This document shows, one piece after another, positions 36,815 to 43,401 of a DNA stretch of 43,401 bases; positions within the stretch are counted from its first letter, which is position 1; each line of letters opens with the position of its first letter. The notes beneath the pieces were generated by a model. The model saw only the letters and a list, made by a program, of their open reading frames with translations, had not been told where the DNA came from and made no database searches. This DNA comes from a virus, in IMG/VR virus record IMGVR_UViG_3300009370_000056, positions 1 through 43,401 of that record; one strand, 5' to 3'. The position numbers and the translations under genes are program-made.

Positions 36815-39035
36815 GAGAATTGATTCCACAAACGTCTATCACGTTGATGTAGTTTGCAAAGTCCTCAATGAACTTTGGAGTTGCTTTCCAGTTCCAGTGA
36901 CCGTACTCCATGTGGTTAATCATGGCGTATTTTTCCTCAACTAGCTTGCGGAGCTTACGCAAATCCTCTGTGGGCTTAACCTTGAACTCTAACTCCAACC
37001 CCATTTTGTTCATAATTGTTTCAGATGCCTCAATCAACTCAAGCGCATCTTTGCTCAAGGTTTTCTTTACCTTGGCTTTTGCCTTATAGAAGGATGCGAA
37101 TGTGCCATCCTTGTTGATAACCTTGGGCATTAGTTTGCTCAAGTTTTTATCATCTTCTTGCCATACCCAAGACTCCTTCTGGACTTCGTTGAGCATACGT
37201 CTGTCTACGACAATCTGCTCAAAGGATTTAACATTGGCTTTAGCTTGCTTTTTAAGCCACTCAAAGAAGTGTGTCCAGCCTTCTTTACCCTCAACTTTTT
37301 TACGGGAACCAACTTTGACTCCGATAACCTTGGGTAAGTCAAGGCCAAGTCCCTTGATGAATTTCTTAATGTCGCTCCAACGCCGCAAATCGTTGAGTTG
37401 GTATGTAGCATCTTTCCCTACTTCTGGCTGGAATCTGTCGATGATTAGGTACAGACCTTCTTCATTATCAAAGTCTACGGAATCTTTAGTCCAGTAACTT
37501 GAGTGTTTGTCCTTGTATCCACCGACTGCTTCCCAATCCACTTCAAAGACTTTGCTTGAGTGCTTCTCGTTCTTTTCCCATGTGCCAGATGGGCCATTGC
37601 TTACGCGCCCGTAGCCTTCAAATTCGTTGAGCTTACGCACTGGTCTGTCAGAGAGCTTACTTGTCTCTCCATCAAAATGAGTTTCTTTGATGAACGCTTT
37701 CTTGGCAGAAGGCTTTTCGTAATCAATCAGAAATACTTTCTTGCCCTCCTCAACTGGAAGCGCAAGCAATCTATTCATCAATCCACGATGAGTATGCAAG
37801 TCATTCTCAATGACAACCGCTTCCTTTGTGCAAGTGATTCCGTTGCACCAATCCAGCTTGAGTTTGCCTGACCTTTGAGTTTTTGTAAAGGTTTTGATGG
37901 TTACTCCGTCAACCTTACCCGCCCAAAACTGGTCAGATTCAATCTTTACACCGTTGACTTCAATGTTGCCTTTAACCAAGTCGCGAAACTGGTAAAGACC
38001 ACTTCCGTAATCATTAATTGACCCGTGGAGGCATTTCGCTTCAAAGACGGTCTTTGCTCCGTCAAATTCTGCTTGCAGAAGTTTGACTATCTCATCCTTC
38101 GTTTCGCGTAATCGCTTTATGATATTCTTAATTGTGTAATCAGTGTATTGGAGTTGTTCGCGTGATGCTGAAATCTCCACATCACCAATTTCCATCTTGA
38201 GTATAAGGTTGTCATGGCACAACGATTGTAGTGCGGAATAATCTTCATCATTACAATTAAGTGAACTCCAATCAATCGGATACCCGATGTTGCCCATTAC
38301 TGCAACAGCATCACCGCTTCCACTCCTGCGATGGTAGTGGTAAGAACCAGCATCGGGGTCATTTCCTCTCCATGTCCACTTTTCTTCATCGTAAATCGAA
38401 TTTCTATCATCGAATTTGACGGTTTGCCCCTTGATAATTGGGCGAACCTTGAAAAATTGAAAGATTTCTGATGCAGTATCAACAAAAGTTTGTGCGTCAT
38501 TTTCTTTTGTAGGGATAACAATCTCTACCCCGTTTTCCTCATCACTATCTTCTTCGCCCATTTTGGCGATTTGTCCAACTTGGGAGGGGTCGATAAAGGC
38601 GTTGTAAGTATGTTTCTTACCATCAACAAACGAATTGATTACAAAGTTATCACCGTATGCAAATGCGCTCTTTGAGCCGATGCCAAGCATACCAGTTTGG
38701 CTATTCGTGTTGCGCTTGGTGCTTTCACCATAGAAAGCGTAAATTTCATTCACCTCTTGTTGTGTAAGGGCGCAACCAAAGTCCCGAATCTTCAAGTTTG
38801 GACTCAATGCGGTAGGAAGTGTGACCTCAATGGGACGGTCAGGGCAACCCGCTTCAATGTGAGCATCAACAGCGTTTACTGCGTACTCACGCAAAACTGC
38901 TTTATACTTGTCTGAATAGAGTTGGTTACGCAACACATTGAAAATGTGTGCAAATCCATCTTCTTTGATTCCAAAGGAGACTGTGTTTTTGATTCCGCTT
39001 GACGCGAGATTTCGTGAGGTAGGTTGTAGTTTCAT
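36801..39035 (-). CDS. rIIA: rIIA-like GHKL ATPase
   Basis: T4 rIIA is a membrane-associated protein that works with rIIB. The first ~250 residues are a GHKL/HATPase fold: N box E50-x3-N54-x2-D57 in EYAVNAVDAH, G1 D85-F-G87, G2 GMLGIGSKSAF (115-125). The remaining 500 residues are unassigned, as in T4. Length 744 is close to T4 rIIA. A promoter with a 32-nt leader precedes it and a double hairpin ends it. Confidence 0.88.
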   Translation of the reverse strand: MKLQPTSRNLASSGIKNTVSFGIKEDGFAHIFNVLRNQLYSDKYKAVLREYAVNAVDAHIEAGCPDRPIEVTLPTALSPNLKIRDFGCALTQQEVNEIYAFYGESTKRNTNSQTGMLGIGSKSAFAYGDNFVINSFVDGKKHTYNAFIDPSQVGQIAKMGEEDSDEENGVEIVIPTKENDAQTFVDTASEIFQFFKVRPIIKGQTVKFDDRNSIYDEEKWTWRGNDPDAGSYHYHRRSGSGDAVAVMGNIGYPIDWSSLNCNDEDYSALQSLCHDNLILKMEIGDVEISASREQLQYTDYTIKNIIKRLRETKDEIVKLLQAEFDGAKTVFEAKCLHGSINDYGSGLYQFRDLVKGNIEVNGVKIESDQFWAGKVDGVTIKTFTKTQRSGKLKLDWCNGITCTKEAVVIENDLHTHRGLMNRLLALPVEEGKKVFLIDYEKPSAKKAFIKETHFDGETSKLSDRPVRKLNEFEGYGRVSNGPSGTWEKNEKHSSKVFEVDWEAVGGYKDKHSSYWTKDSVDFDNEEGLYLIIDRFQPEVGKDATYQLNDLRRWSDIKKFIKGLGLDLPKVIGVKVGSRKKVEGKEGWTHFFEWLKKQAKANVKSFEQIVVDRRMLNEVQKESWVWQEDDKNLSKLMPKVINKDGTFASFYKAKAKVKKTLSKDALELIEASETIMNKMGLELEFKVKPTEDLRKLRKLVEEKYAMINHMEYGHWNWKATPKFIEDFANYINVIDVCGINSQDGS

Positions 39036-39073
39036 TTTAGTAGGTTTTTTTTCTTGTTTTTGTCTATGCTCTT

Positions 39074-39101
39074 AATATAACATTTTTTTTAGTTTTGTCA
39101 A
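39074..39101 (-). promoter_or_regulatory. Promoter of rIIA
   Basis: TTGACA 39096-39101, 16 bp, TGT-TATATT with the -10 at 39074-39079, AAGAGC, +1 A at 39067; leader about 32 nt. Confidence 0.85.
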
Positions 39102-39131
39102 GCTACTTTTTTAACTTTTAATTTTGGAGAA

Positions 39132-39152
39132 AACGAATCCAAAGGATTCGTT
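39132..39152. terminator. Perfect 9-bp hairpin after the 131-residue gene
   Basis: AACGAATCC AAA GGATTCGTT. A T-rich run follows on the plus strand (ATTTTTTT 8 bp on); on the minus strand TTTTC follows. Could serve both strands. Confidence 0.5.
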
Positions 39153-39174
39153 CCTACAAATTTTTTTAAACAAT

Positions 39175-39570
39175 TCAAATTTCCGCTGTCTTTAGGTAAA
39201 CGTCACATATACGATCTTCACACACGACATCAACTACGTCTAGTAAGACTCTTAATTCAGAATGTTTAATTTTAGGTCGATTAAAATGGATGTCACCTTC
39301 TTCTATGTTTATGCTGGCAATCGTATTGGGGCAATCTGTCCAAGATTTAGTAATCCACTTTCCCGCTGTGTTTTTTTCTCTCCTCTCTTTTCCTTCTCTG
39401 CTTCTGGAGAACTTAACATTTACAGTAGGATGCTTCTTACTAACATTCGTCATACTAACAACTACATCAGATTCTTCAGCGTCAGATTCTTTTTCGAGAA
39501 TACTTGATGGGTCAATTTTGGGGTATTTTTTGATTCTACTATTTCTAACCCACTTAATTTTAGGATTCAT
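39175..39570 (-). CDS. Hypothetical 131-residue protein, paralog of the gene at 40166
   Basis: Starts IKWVRNSRIKKYP and has KKHPTVNVKFSRS and a C-terminal DVVDVVCEDRICDVY helix. The same order (IKWxxNSR, xKNPNVTIHIRG, C-terminal DVxxVV helix) is seen in the gene at 40166-40537, so the two look like diverged copies. Function unknown. Confidence 0.7.
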   Translation of the reverse strand: MNPKIKWVRNSRIKKYPKIDPSSILEKESDAEESDVVVSMTNVSKKHPTVNVKFSRSREGKERREKNTAGKWITKSWTDCPNTIASINIEEGDIHFNRPKIKHSELRVLLDVVDVVCEDRICDVYLKTAEI

Positions 39571-39583
39571 TATTTTTAAATAA

Positions 39584-39778
39584 TTATTCAGATTTAGAAA
39601 GTAAGGCTTCTATCTCTGATACGTTTTCTTTTACTGGAATTGCTCCTTGCTGCTCGAAAGCAACTTCCGTATATTTTTCGCCAAAATTATTTTCTGTTTC
39701 AGCAACGAAAAGAACATTGTCCCAATTAACTAATACAGTTTGACCAGAGCTATTATGCGTGAGTGTTATCATCTTCAT
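39584..39778 (-). CDS. FlbD-like 64-residue protein
   Basis: Begins MITLTHNSSGQTVLVNWDNVLF and ends IPVKENVSEIEALL, a small beta-rich fold with the VKExxxEI end of FlbD-like proteins. Likely a small regulatory or binding protein. The family link is by eye. Confidence 0.7.
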   Translation of the reverse strand: MKMITLTHNSSGQTVLVNWDNVLFVAETENNFGEKYTEVAFEQQGAIPVKENVSEIEALLSKSE

Positions 39779-39786
39779 ATTATAGT

Positions 39787-40143
39787 TTAATTTTTATTTT
39801 TATCAAGTTTCATTGTGCCTGTCCGTGAAAAAAGGTTTAGTATTAAACCGCTTAATGAGACATCGTGACAATTAAGGTGGATAAACGCTGGCGTGTATTC
39901 ACCGACATACGCCTGTGTCACATTAAAGTCCATATATTCTATGGCTTCGTCATAAGTCATGCCATCCCTGTTCATAAGAATATCAATACATTTTAAAAGG
40001 TCATAGCAAGCCTTCGGCTGACTTCCAAAGCTCTCTACAACACCAAGAAACGCATCCTCAAAACCATCTGCAAGAAGAATTTCGCTCATTGTGTCTGGGT
40101 AATGTGCTTCTAGGTATTCTAATATAGTGGGTGTAGTTTTCAT
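39787..40143 (-). CDS. Conserved phage protein, 118 residues
   Basis: The segment GMTYDEAIEYMDFNVTQAYV (with GEYTPAFI after it) is a pattern met often in phage genomes (EEAxEYxxFNxxxAYVGExTP). Role unknown. No ribosome site of note. Confidence 0.75.
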   Translation of the reverse strand: MKTTPTILEYLEAHYPDTMSEILLADGFEDAFLGVVESFGSQPKACYDLLKCIDILMNRDGMTYDEAIEYMDFNVTQAYVGEYTPAFIHLNCHDVSLSGLILNLFSRTGTMKLDKNKN

Positions 40144-40165
40144 TTTTTAATAAGTTTATCTTTCA

Positions 40166-40537
40166 TTAAATCTCCATAGCTTCTTTAACTCTGGTTACTA
40201 CGTTGTGAACGTCTTGCCAATCGTAATCTTGGTGAAGGTCGCCATTTGAGTTCATCGTTGGGTTAGCTGCTCCTCCCCATGTCAAGCCTCCAAAATTTAC
40301 CCGACAAGTAGTTGCGTGTTCGTAAGCGTGACCGTTCCAACCTTTTGTTTTTTGGATTGGGCCGCGAATGTGAATCGTAACATTAGGATTCTTCTCTCTT
40401 ACTTTTGCTAATCTTACCGTTGCCGCTTCCGCTGGAAAGTTATCAGTTTGTGTCCTTGAGATAACATCCTCGTCCCGAATTTTACCTTCAGCCACAAGGC
40501 GTTCGACTCTACTGTTCTTTTCCCATTTAATAATCAT
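40166..40537 (-). CDS. Hypothetical 123-residue protein, paralog of the gene at 39175
   Basis: The ATG lies next to GGAG from the upstream gene. Contains IKWEKNSRVERL at the start and EKNPNVTIHIRGP in the middle, like its paralog, but has a distinct Gly/Asn-rich insert (GGLTWGGAANPTMNSNG). Confidence 0.7.
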   Translation of the reverse strand: MIIKWEKNSRVERLVAEGKIRDEDVISRTQTDNFPAEAATVRLAKVREKNPNVTIHIRGPIQKTKGWNGHAYEHATTCRVNFGGLTWGGAANPTMNSNGDLHQDYDWQDVHNVVTRVKEAMEI

Positions 40538-40540
40538 AAT

Positions 40541-40699
40541 TTAGTCTCCGTAGATTTCGTTGTATCTTTCTTCGATGTCTCCGTCAGACATCTGGTTGAA
40601 CCCCAAGACCCCATCCATTAACATCTCACGAATGTCTCTGTCTCCAATCTGTTCAAATACAGATTCCATTAAGCGTTCTCTTTTATCGTCAACAGTCAT
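40541..40699 (-). CDS. Acidic 52-residue protein, leaderless start
   Basis: The ATG lies 6 bp after the TACATT -10. Acidic helices (DDKRERLMESVFEQIGDRD, then GDIEERYNEIYGD). First gene of the unit that reads into the paralog pair. Confidence 0.65.
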   Translation of the reverse strand: MTVDDKRERLMESVFEQIGDRDIREMLMDGVLGFNQMSDGDIEERYNEIYGD

Positions 40700-40705
40700 A
40701 CCTAT

Positions 40706-40733
40706 AATGTAACAGGTTTTTTAAGAAAGTCAA
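40706..40733 (-). promoter_or_regulatory. Leaderless promoter of the gene starting at 40699
   Basis: TTGACT 40728-40733, 16 bp, TACATT 40706-40711, 6 bp to ATG. Confidence 0.7.
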
Positions 40734-40734
40734 T

Positions 40735-40851
40735 CTACTTTTTTTGAAAAATCGCATCGGCTATGTTAATGACAATCATACCTAGAGTAATCAACGCTAC
40801 TAAAGGTAAAGTCAAAACCACTAACAAATAAATAATAAAAAATATTTCCAT
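40735..40851 (-). CDS. Single-span membrane microprotein, 38 residues
   Basis: AAAGGA lies seven bases before the ATG. Hydrophobic over residues 3-30 (FFIIYLLVVLTLPLVALITL), then ADAIFQKK. The length could hold one long or two very short spans. Function unknown. Confidence 0.65.
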   Translation of the reverse strand: MEIFFIIYLLVVLTLPLVALITLGMIVINIADAIFQKK

Positions 40852-40864
40852 AGTTTATTCCTTT

Positions 40865-41041
40865 CTAAATATCCCATTCTCCTAATGCTGCTTCTAGTAC
40901 CTGTTCCATTGTCTGATCGTGTTCGTTCGCTTCCGCTGCCATTGTGAGCGCACTCCACATTACTTCTGCCGCCATTCCATGCTCATTAGCAATATCCAAT
41001 GTCTCTGCTACTAGCGTTAAGTTTGTTGGTTGCTCGTTCAT
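40865..41041 (-). CDS. Acidic 58-residue helical protein
   Basis: GGAGGA eight bases before the ATG. Ala/Glu/Met-rich helices (VAETLDIANEHGMAAEVMW). The ATG overlaps the upstream TGA. Function unknown. Confidence 0.7.
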   Translation of the reverse strand: MNEQPTNLTLVAETLDIANEHGMAAEVMWSALTMAAEANEHDQTMEQVLEAALGEWDI

Positions 41042-41217
41042 TCGTTAATTCCTCCGTGTTCCCAGCCCTCTTTAATTGTATTATCATTTGCTGGTCTACA
41101 CGCATCGCATAGCAAAACCTCTTGGCCGCTTTTAGATGTGGTGTTAAACAGTTGGTTTGTCGTTTCTCCGCATTCGGGACACTCCACTCCTTTTGATTCG
41201 TATATATATTTAGTCAT
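41038..41217 (-). CDS. Small zinc-ribbon protein, 59 residues
   Basis: Two knuckles C-x2-C: CPECG (13-17) and CDAC (37-40). AAAGGA lies just before the ATG. The start overlaps the upstream stop. Function unknown. Confidence 0.7.
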   Translation of the reverse strand: MTKYIYESKGVECPECGETTNQLFNTTSKSGQEVLLCDACRPANDNTIKEGWEHGGINE

Positions 41218-41383
41218 TTGTCCTTTCTAAATCTAGTGGCAACGGATATTGTAATGCTGCTTGCATTGGTATATCGTCCTCCGCTTCATTTACTGTGTCG
41301 TATGGGCCATTAACTACTCCAAGTTCATCAGTAATCCAGTAGCCGCTTGAGCGTTCAACAATTTCGTATTCGTCTTTTTTCAT
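41210..41383 (-). CDS. Hypothetical 57-residue acidic protein
   Basis: Starts at the ATG overlapping the upstream TGA. Contains YEIVERSSGYWITDELG and NGPYDTVNEAEDDI, a pattern seen in small phage proteins with a WxI...GPY turn. Function unknown. Confidence 0.7.
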   Translation of the reverse strand: MKKDEYEIVERSSGYWITDELGVVNGPYDTVNEAEDDIPMQAALQYPLPLDLERTND

Positions 41384-41589
41384 TGTGGGTTTGGGGTTGT
41401 GGCGGAAAAATGGTTTTCGCACCTCTCTTTCAATTTTAATTTAAAATTATTCAACAAGTCGTATAGAAGCTGTTCTTCTTCTGTGTTGTTTCCTATATCG
41501 TATTCTTCTTTGGCTATGAAAAATATTTCTCCAAATCTCTCATCAATATGATGATCGAGTGTTTTCTTCCTTTCTTCTTCGTGGTTCAT
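41380..41589 (-). CDS. Hypothetical 69-residue helical protein
   Basis: The ATG overlaps the upstream TGA. Charged helices (MNHEEERKKTLDHHIDERFG, then LLYDLLNNFKLKLKE). Function unknown. Confidence 0.7.
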   Translation of the reverse strand: MNHEEERKKTLDHHIDERFGEIFFIAKEEYDIGNNTEEEQLLYDLLNNFKLKLKERCENHFSATTPNPQ

Positions 41590-41741
41590 CGTTCTATCTT
41601 TTCAAAGTGTTTATCAAGAATATCATAAGCAATATCCTCTGCGATTGTTTGCCCAAATTGTGGGTTAATATCGCCATTCTCTATCAATTTATCCATGTAA
41701 TCAAACACGGCGTATTGGATATTTTCTTTTAGTTCTTTCAT
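41586..41741 (-). CDS. Hypothetical 51-residue protein, shares its 3' end with the next gene
   Basis: Start overlaps the upstream stop. The last residues ILDKHFEKIER and the DNA below them match the end of the gene at 41738. Helical and acidic. Function unknown. Confidence 0.65.
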   Translation of the reverse strand: MKELKENIQYAVFDYMDKLIENGDINPQFGQTIAEDIAYDILDKHFEKIER

Positions 41742-41920
41742 CGTTCTATCTTTTCAAAGTGTTTGTCTACAATGTCGAGTATATCCCTTTCAGTCGTCCT
41801 CAATCGTAGCTTGTCGCAGCTTTCTTGAGGGTACGCTGGAAGCATCGTTCCTTGCAGTTCAAAGTATTTTTCAACATCTTCATGGATGTCTGCTTTAACG
41901 TCTAGTATTTTGTATCCCAT
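41738..41920 (-). CDS. Hypothetical 60-residue protein, shares its 3' end with the previous gene
   Basis: AGGAT precedes the ATG. Ends ILDIVDKHFEKIER like the gene at 41586; the N-terminal part is different. Function unknown. Confidence 0.65.
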   Translation of the reverse strand: MGYKILDVKADIHEDVEKYFELQGTMLPAYPQESCDKLRLRTTERDILDIVDKHFEKIER

Positions 41921-41929
41921 AATTTAATC

Positions 41930-42250
41930 CTATTCTGCTGCCCATCCCACAAAGGTATAGTAGCTTTGTTTCTTGTTCTTCTGGGTGTGAACCAGAGTAC
42001 CCCAAACTTTTCCCCACTTCTCTGTGTTGTCCCAACCTTCTTCTTCCCACTTGCTCAAGCCTTCACGCTCTCCATGCTTTTTTACTAGACTTTCATATAG
42101 TGCGGTTTTGTCTATAAAACCGTTAGTGGTTGAAATCGTTCCGTTGTAGGCATTATGCCCGTGTTCGTTTTTAGCATACGATACAGAGTCCTCATAAGCC
42201 TCCTTCATCGTTTTAGCTGTCGTTGTGTGTGCTAGATTGTGCGCTCCCAT
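41930..42250 (-). CDS. Hypothetical 106-residue protein
   Basis: AGGAG nine bases before the ATG. Begins MGAHNLAHTTTAKTMKEAYE; contains GHNAYNGTISTTNGF and Trp-rich end. This AYNGTISTT phrase recurs in phage proteins of unknown role. Confidence 0.75.
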   Translation of the reverse strand: MGAHNLAHTTTAKTMKEAYEDSVSYAKNEHGHNAYNGTISTTNGFIDKTALYESLVKKHGEREGLSKWEEEGWDNTEKWGKVWGTLVHTQKNKKQSYYTFVGWAAE

Positions 42251-42252
42251 AA

Positions 42253-42444
42253 TTATATACTCCTATCTAATGCTTCTAGTTCCCAATTATCCTTATCTTC
42301 TTTAAAGGCTTGAGTACCCATAAATTTAATCCACGCTCGCGCTCCTGCGTGACCATCACTTATCCCATCACACGCAACGGTGATTGCCGTGTTTTGTTTC
42401 TTGTTTTGAAACCAAGCGTGATAATTTTTCATTTCTATTCCCAT
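42253..42444 (-). CDS. Hypothetical 63-residue protein
   Basis: GGAGGA four to five bases before the ATG at 42442-42444. Contains GISDGHAGARAWIKFMG. It overlaps the upstream gene by ten bases. Confidence 0.7.
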   Translation of the reverse strand: MGIEMKNYHAWFQNKKQNTAITVACDGISDGHAGARAWIKFMGTQAFKEDKDNWELEALDRSI

Positions 42445-42563
42445 ACTTCCTCCGCTTCTGCAACTGTGTCCCATTCGGAATCCTCATGTGCAGCCTTAAT
42501 CTTTTCAAGGCTATCTCTGATCCCTTCGACGATCCAATTTGCATTTTCTAATTCTTGTTTCAT
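42435..42563 (-). CDS. Acidic 42-residue helical protein
   Basis: The ATG directly follows the upstream stop. One amphipathic helix (NWIVEGIRDSLEKIKAAHED) and an acidic end. Function unknown. Confidence 0.6.
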   Translation of the reverse strand: MKQELENANWIVEGIRDSLEKIKAAHEDSEWDTVAEAEEVWE

Positions 42564-42740
42564 TTAATCTTCCTCCCTCATTAAGTCATTCATGTAGTCT
42601 TGCATTTGATAAATAGCTTCGGGATGTTGATCTCTCTCTTTATCGGTCAATCGTTTTCCGTCCAGCCCCTTGACTTGTGCTATTGAGTCTCCAAATTCTG
42701 CGAGCTTCAACACTATTTCCATTGCTTCTCTGTTTGTCAT
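42564..42740 (-). CDS. Hypothetical 58-residue protein
   Basis: Start chosen at the ATG after GGAGGATAAA, giving MTNREAMEIVLKLAEFGDS. The first 20 residues resemble the upstream neighbour (MLTAEALDIVLNIAKE), so the two may be paralogs. Confidence 0.65.
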   Translation of the reverse strand: MTNREAMEIVLKLAEFGDSIAQVKGLDGKRLTDKERDQHPEAIYQMQDYMNDLMREED

Positions 42741-42741
42741 T

Positions 42742-42921
42742 TTATCCTCCGATTCCGTAGTCGCATCCTGTTGATGGTTCATCTCCTTCATCATAAGAAG
42801 ATAAAAGAACTTCTACTTCTTTGATGGCTTCAAGCTCCGTTGTCGTTACTTGAGTGTTTTTGCAAGAGAGTCTTTCTTTTGCTATGTTCAATACAATATC
42901 TAGTGCTTCCGCTGTTAACAT
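42742..42921 (-). CDS. Hypothetical 59-residue protein
   Basis: GGAGGA seven bases before the ATG. Begins MLTAEALDIVLNIAKERL and ends acidic with GDEPSTGCDYGIGG. Function unknown. Confidence 0.65.
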   Translation of the reverse strand: MLTAEALDIVLNIAKERLSCKNTQVTTTELEAIKEVEVLLSSYDEGDEPSTGCDYGIGG

Positions 42922-42937
42922 TTTTATCCTCCGTAAA

Positions 42938-43078
42938 TTAAGATTCTTCTTTTACTCCCCATTTTGCTCCCTCTGGAGTTTCGCTTTTAAGTCTAATCAC
43001 TTCGGTTCTTTTGTTAAACCATTTTCTCTGATGGTATGCCCAATTTCGGGCGGCGTGTTCGTATTTAAATAGTATCAT
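42938..43078 (-). CDS. Basic 46-residue protein
   Basis: GAGGA before the ATG. Basic and Trp-rich (MILFKYEHAARNWAYHQRKW). Function unknown. Confidence 0.6.
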   Translation of the reverse strand: MILFKYEHAARNWAYHQRKWFNKRTEVIRLKSETPEGAKWGVKEES

Positions 43079-43081
43079 TTT

Positions 43082-43401
43082 TTAATCCTCGTAGAAGTCG
43101 CTCCCCTCCAATACATAAGTCCAATATCTGCTGTCTGTCTTGTCCTGCTTCCTGTCCCACAAGATTGCACGGGCAATCGTGGACGGCACATTCCACATGG
43201 CGCACATTCCTAACCAATAATTCTCAATCTCAATATAGCGGCGAGCATCCTTACTCTGGTCAAGTCCAAACGCTTGGAACAAGTGAGTATCCATGCACGT
43301 TACTTTCGCCTCATTGGGGTAAATCATTTCAAGCGCAAAAGATACCTTGGCTATTCCAAGACCCAAAATGTTCTTAACAAGTTTGTTTCGGAAATCCTGC
43401 C
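43082..43401 (-). CDS. HhH-type DNA glycosylase-like protein (C-terminal part, runs off the right edge)
   Basis: The frame is open to the window end (106 codons seen, no start inside needed). ILGLGIAKVSFALEMI followed by CMDTH resembles the helix-hairpin-helix and catalytic Asp of the endonuclease III / AlkA fold, a set also found in phage proteins of unknown substrate. The WNVPSTIARAILW segment follows. The N-terminal half is outside the window, so activity cannot be judged. Confidence 0.65.
   Translation of the reverse strand, partial: QDFRNKLVKNILGLGIAKVSFALEMIYPNEAKVTCMDTHLFQAFGLDQSKDARRYIEIENYWLGMCAMWNVPSTIARAILWDRKQDKTDSRYWTYVLEGSDFYED

Overview
The window is part of the genome of a tailed double-stranded DNA bacteriophage. 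Nearly every gene lies on the minus strand. Signature genes are a portal protein, the large terminase, a phage-type sigma factor, PhoH, rIIA/rIIB-like proteins and an exported SleB-type endolysin. The mix of a T4-like packaging and control set with a ten-gene sugar operon suggests a large (T4-size or bigger) virus. The host cannot be named. Promoters are of the ordinary sigma-70 type (TTGACA / extended -10 TGn-TATATT) and many ribosome sites are AGGAGG-like, which argues against a Bacteroidetes host.

Layout, read on the minus strand from high to low coordinates. (1) 43.4-31.2 kb: early-type genes. A dense run of small, SD-led, mostly ATGA-overlapping genes (43.4-39.2 kb) is followed by rIIA, three small genes, rIIB, an exported thioredoxin-fold protein and a RuvB-like ATPase. 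(2) 31.1-19.1 kb: an accessory region of very small genes built from one repeated regulatory cassette. The cassette is a ~45-bp palindrome, then a DnaA-box-like 9-mer 4 nt upstream of the -35, then TTGACA-N17-TATATT, then a start codon exactly where transcription should begin. The same promoter also drives at least two, probably three, structured non-coding RNAs. (3) 18.9-9.5 kb: a tightly overlapping operon for nucleotide-sugar synthesis and transfer (RmlA, an NRS/ER-like epimerase-reductase, two glycosyltransferases, an oxidoreductase, a GNAT-aminotransferase fusion, an N-formyltransferase, RmlB, a 2OG oxygenase and a WbqC-like protein). (4) 9.5-0 kb: PhoH, a late-type sigma factor, a SET-domain protein, a possible terminase partner, a zinc-finger ERCC4 nuclease, terL, portal and the first part of a further, unidentified gene.

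Most notable: (a) about twenty promoters place the predicted +1 on, or within a few bases of, the initiator codon, so these mRNAs should be leaderless or nearly so; (b) two RNAs share a three-stem domain with compensatory base changes; (c) a ~470-nt RNA carries a canonical T-arm next to an acceptor-like stem but is not a tRNA; (d) at least eight 23-38-residue single-span membrane microproteins are present, most too short for routine gene calling; (e) the sugar operon has an NRS/ER-type enzyme in place of separate RmlC and RmlD. All functional statements rest on motifs read by eye; no database search or folding program was run.
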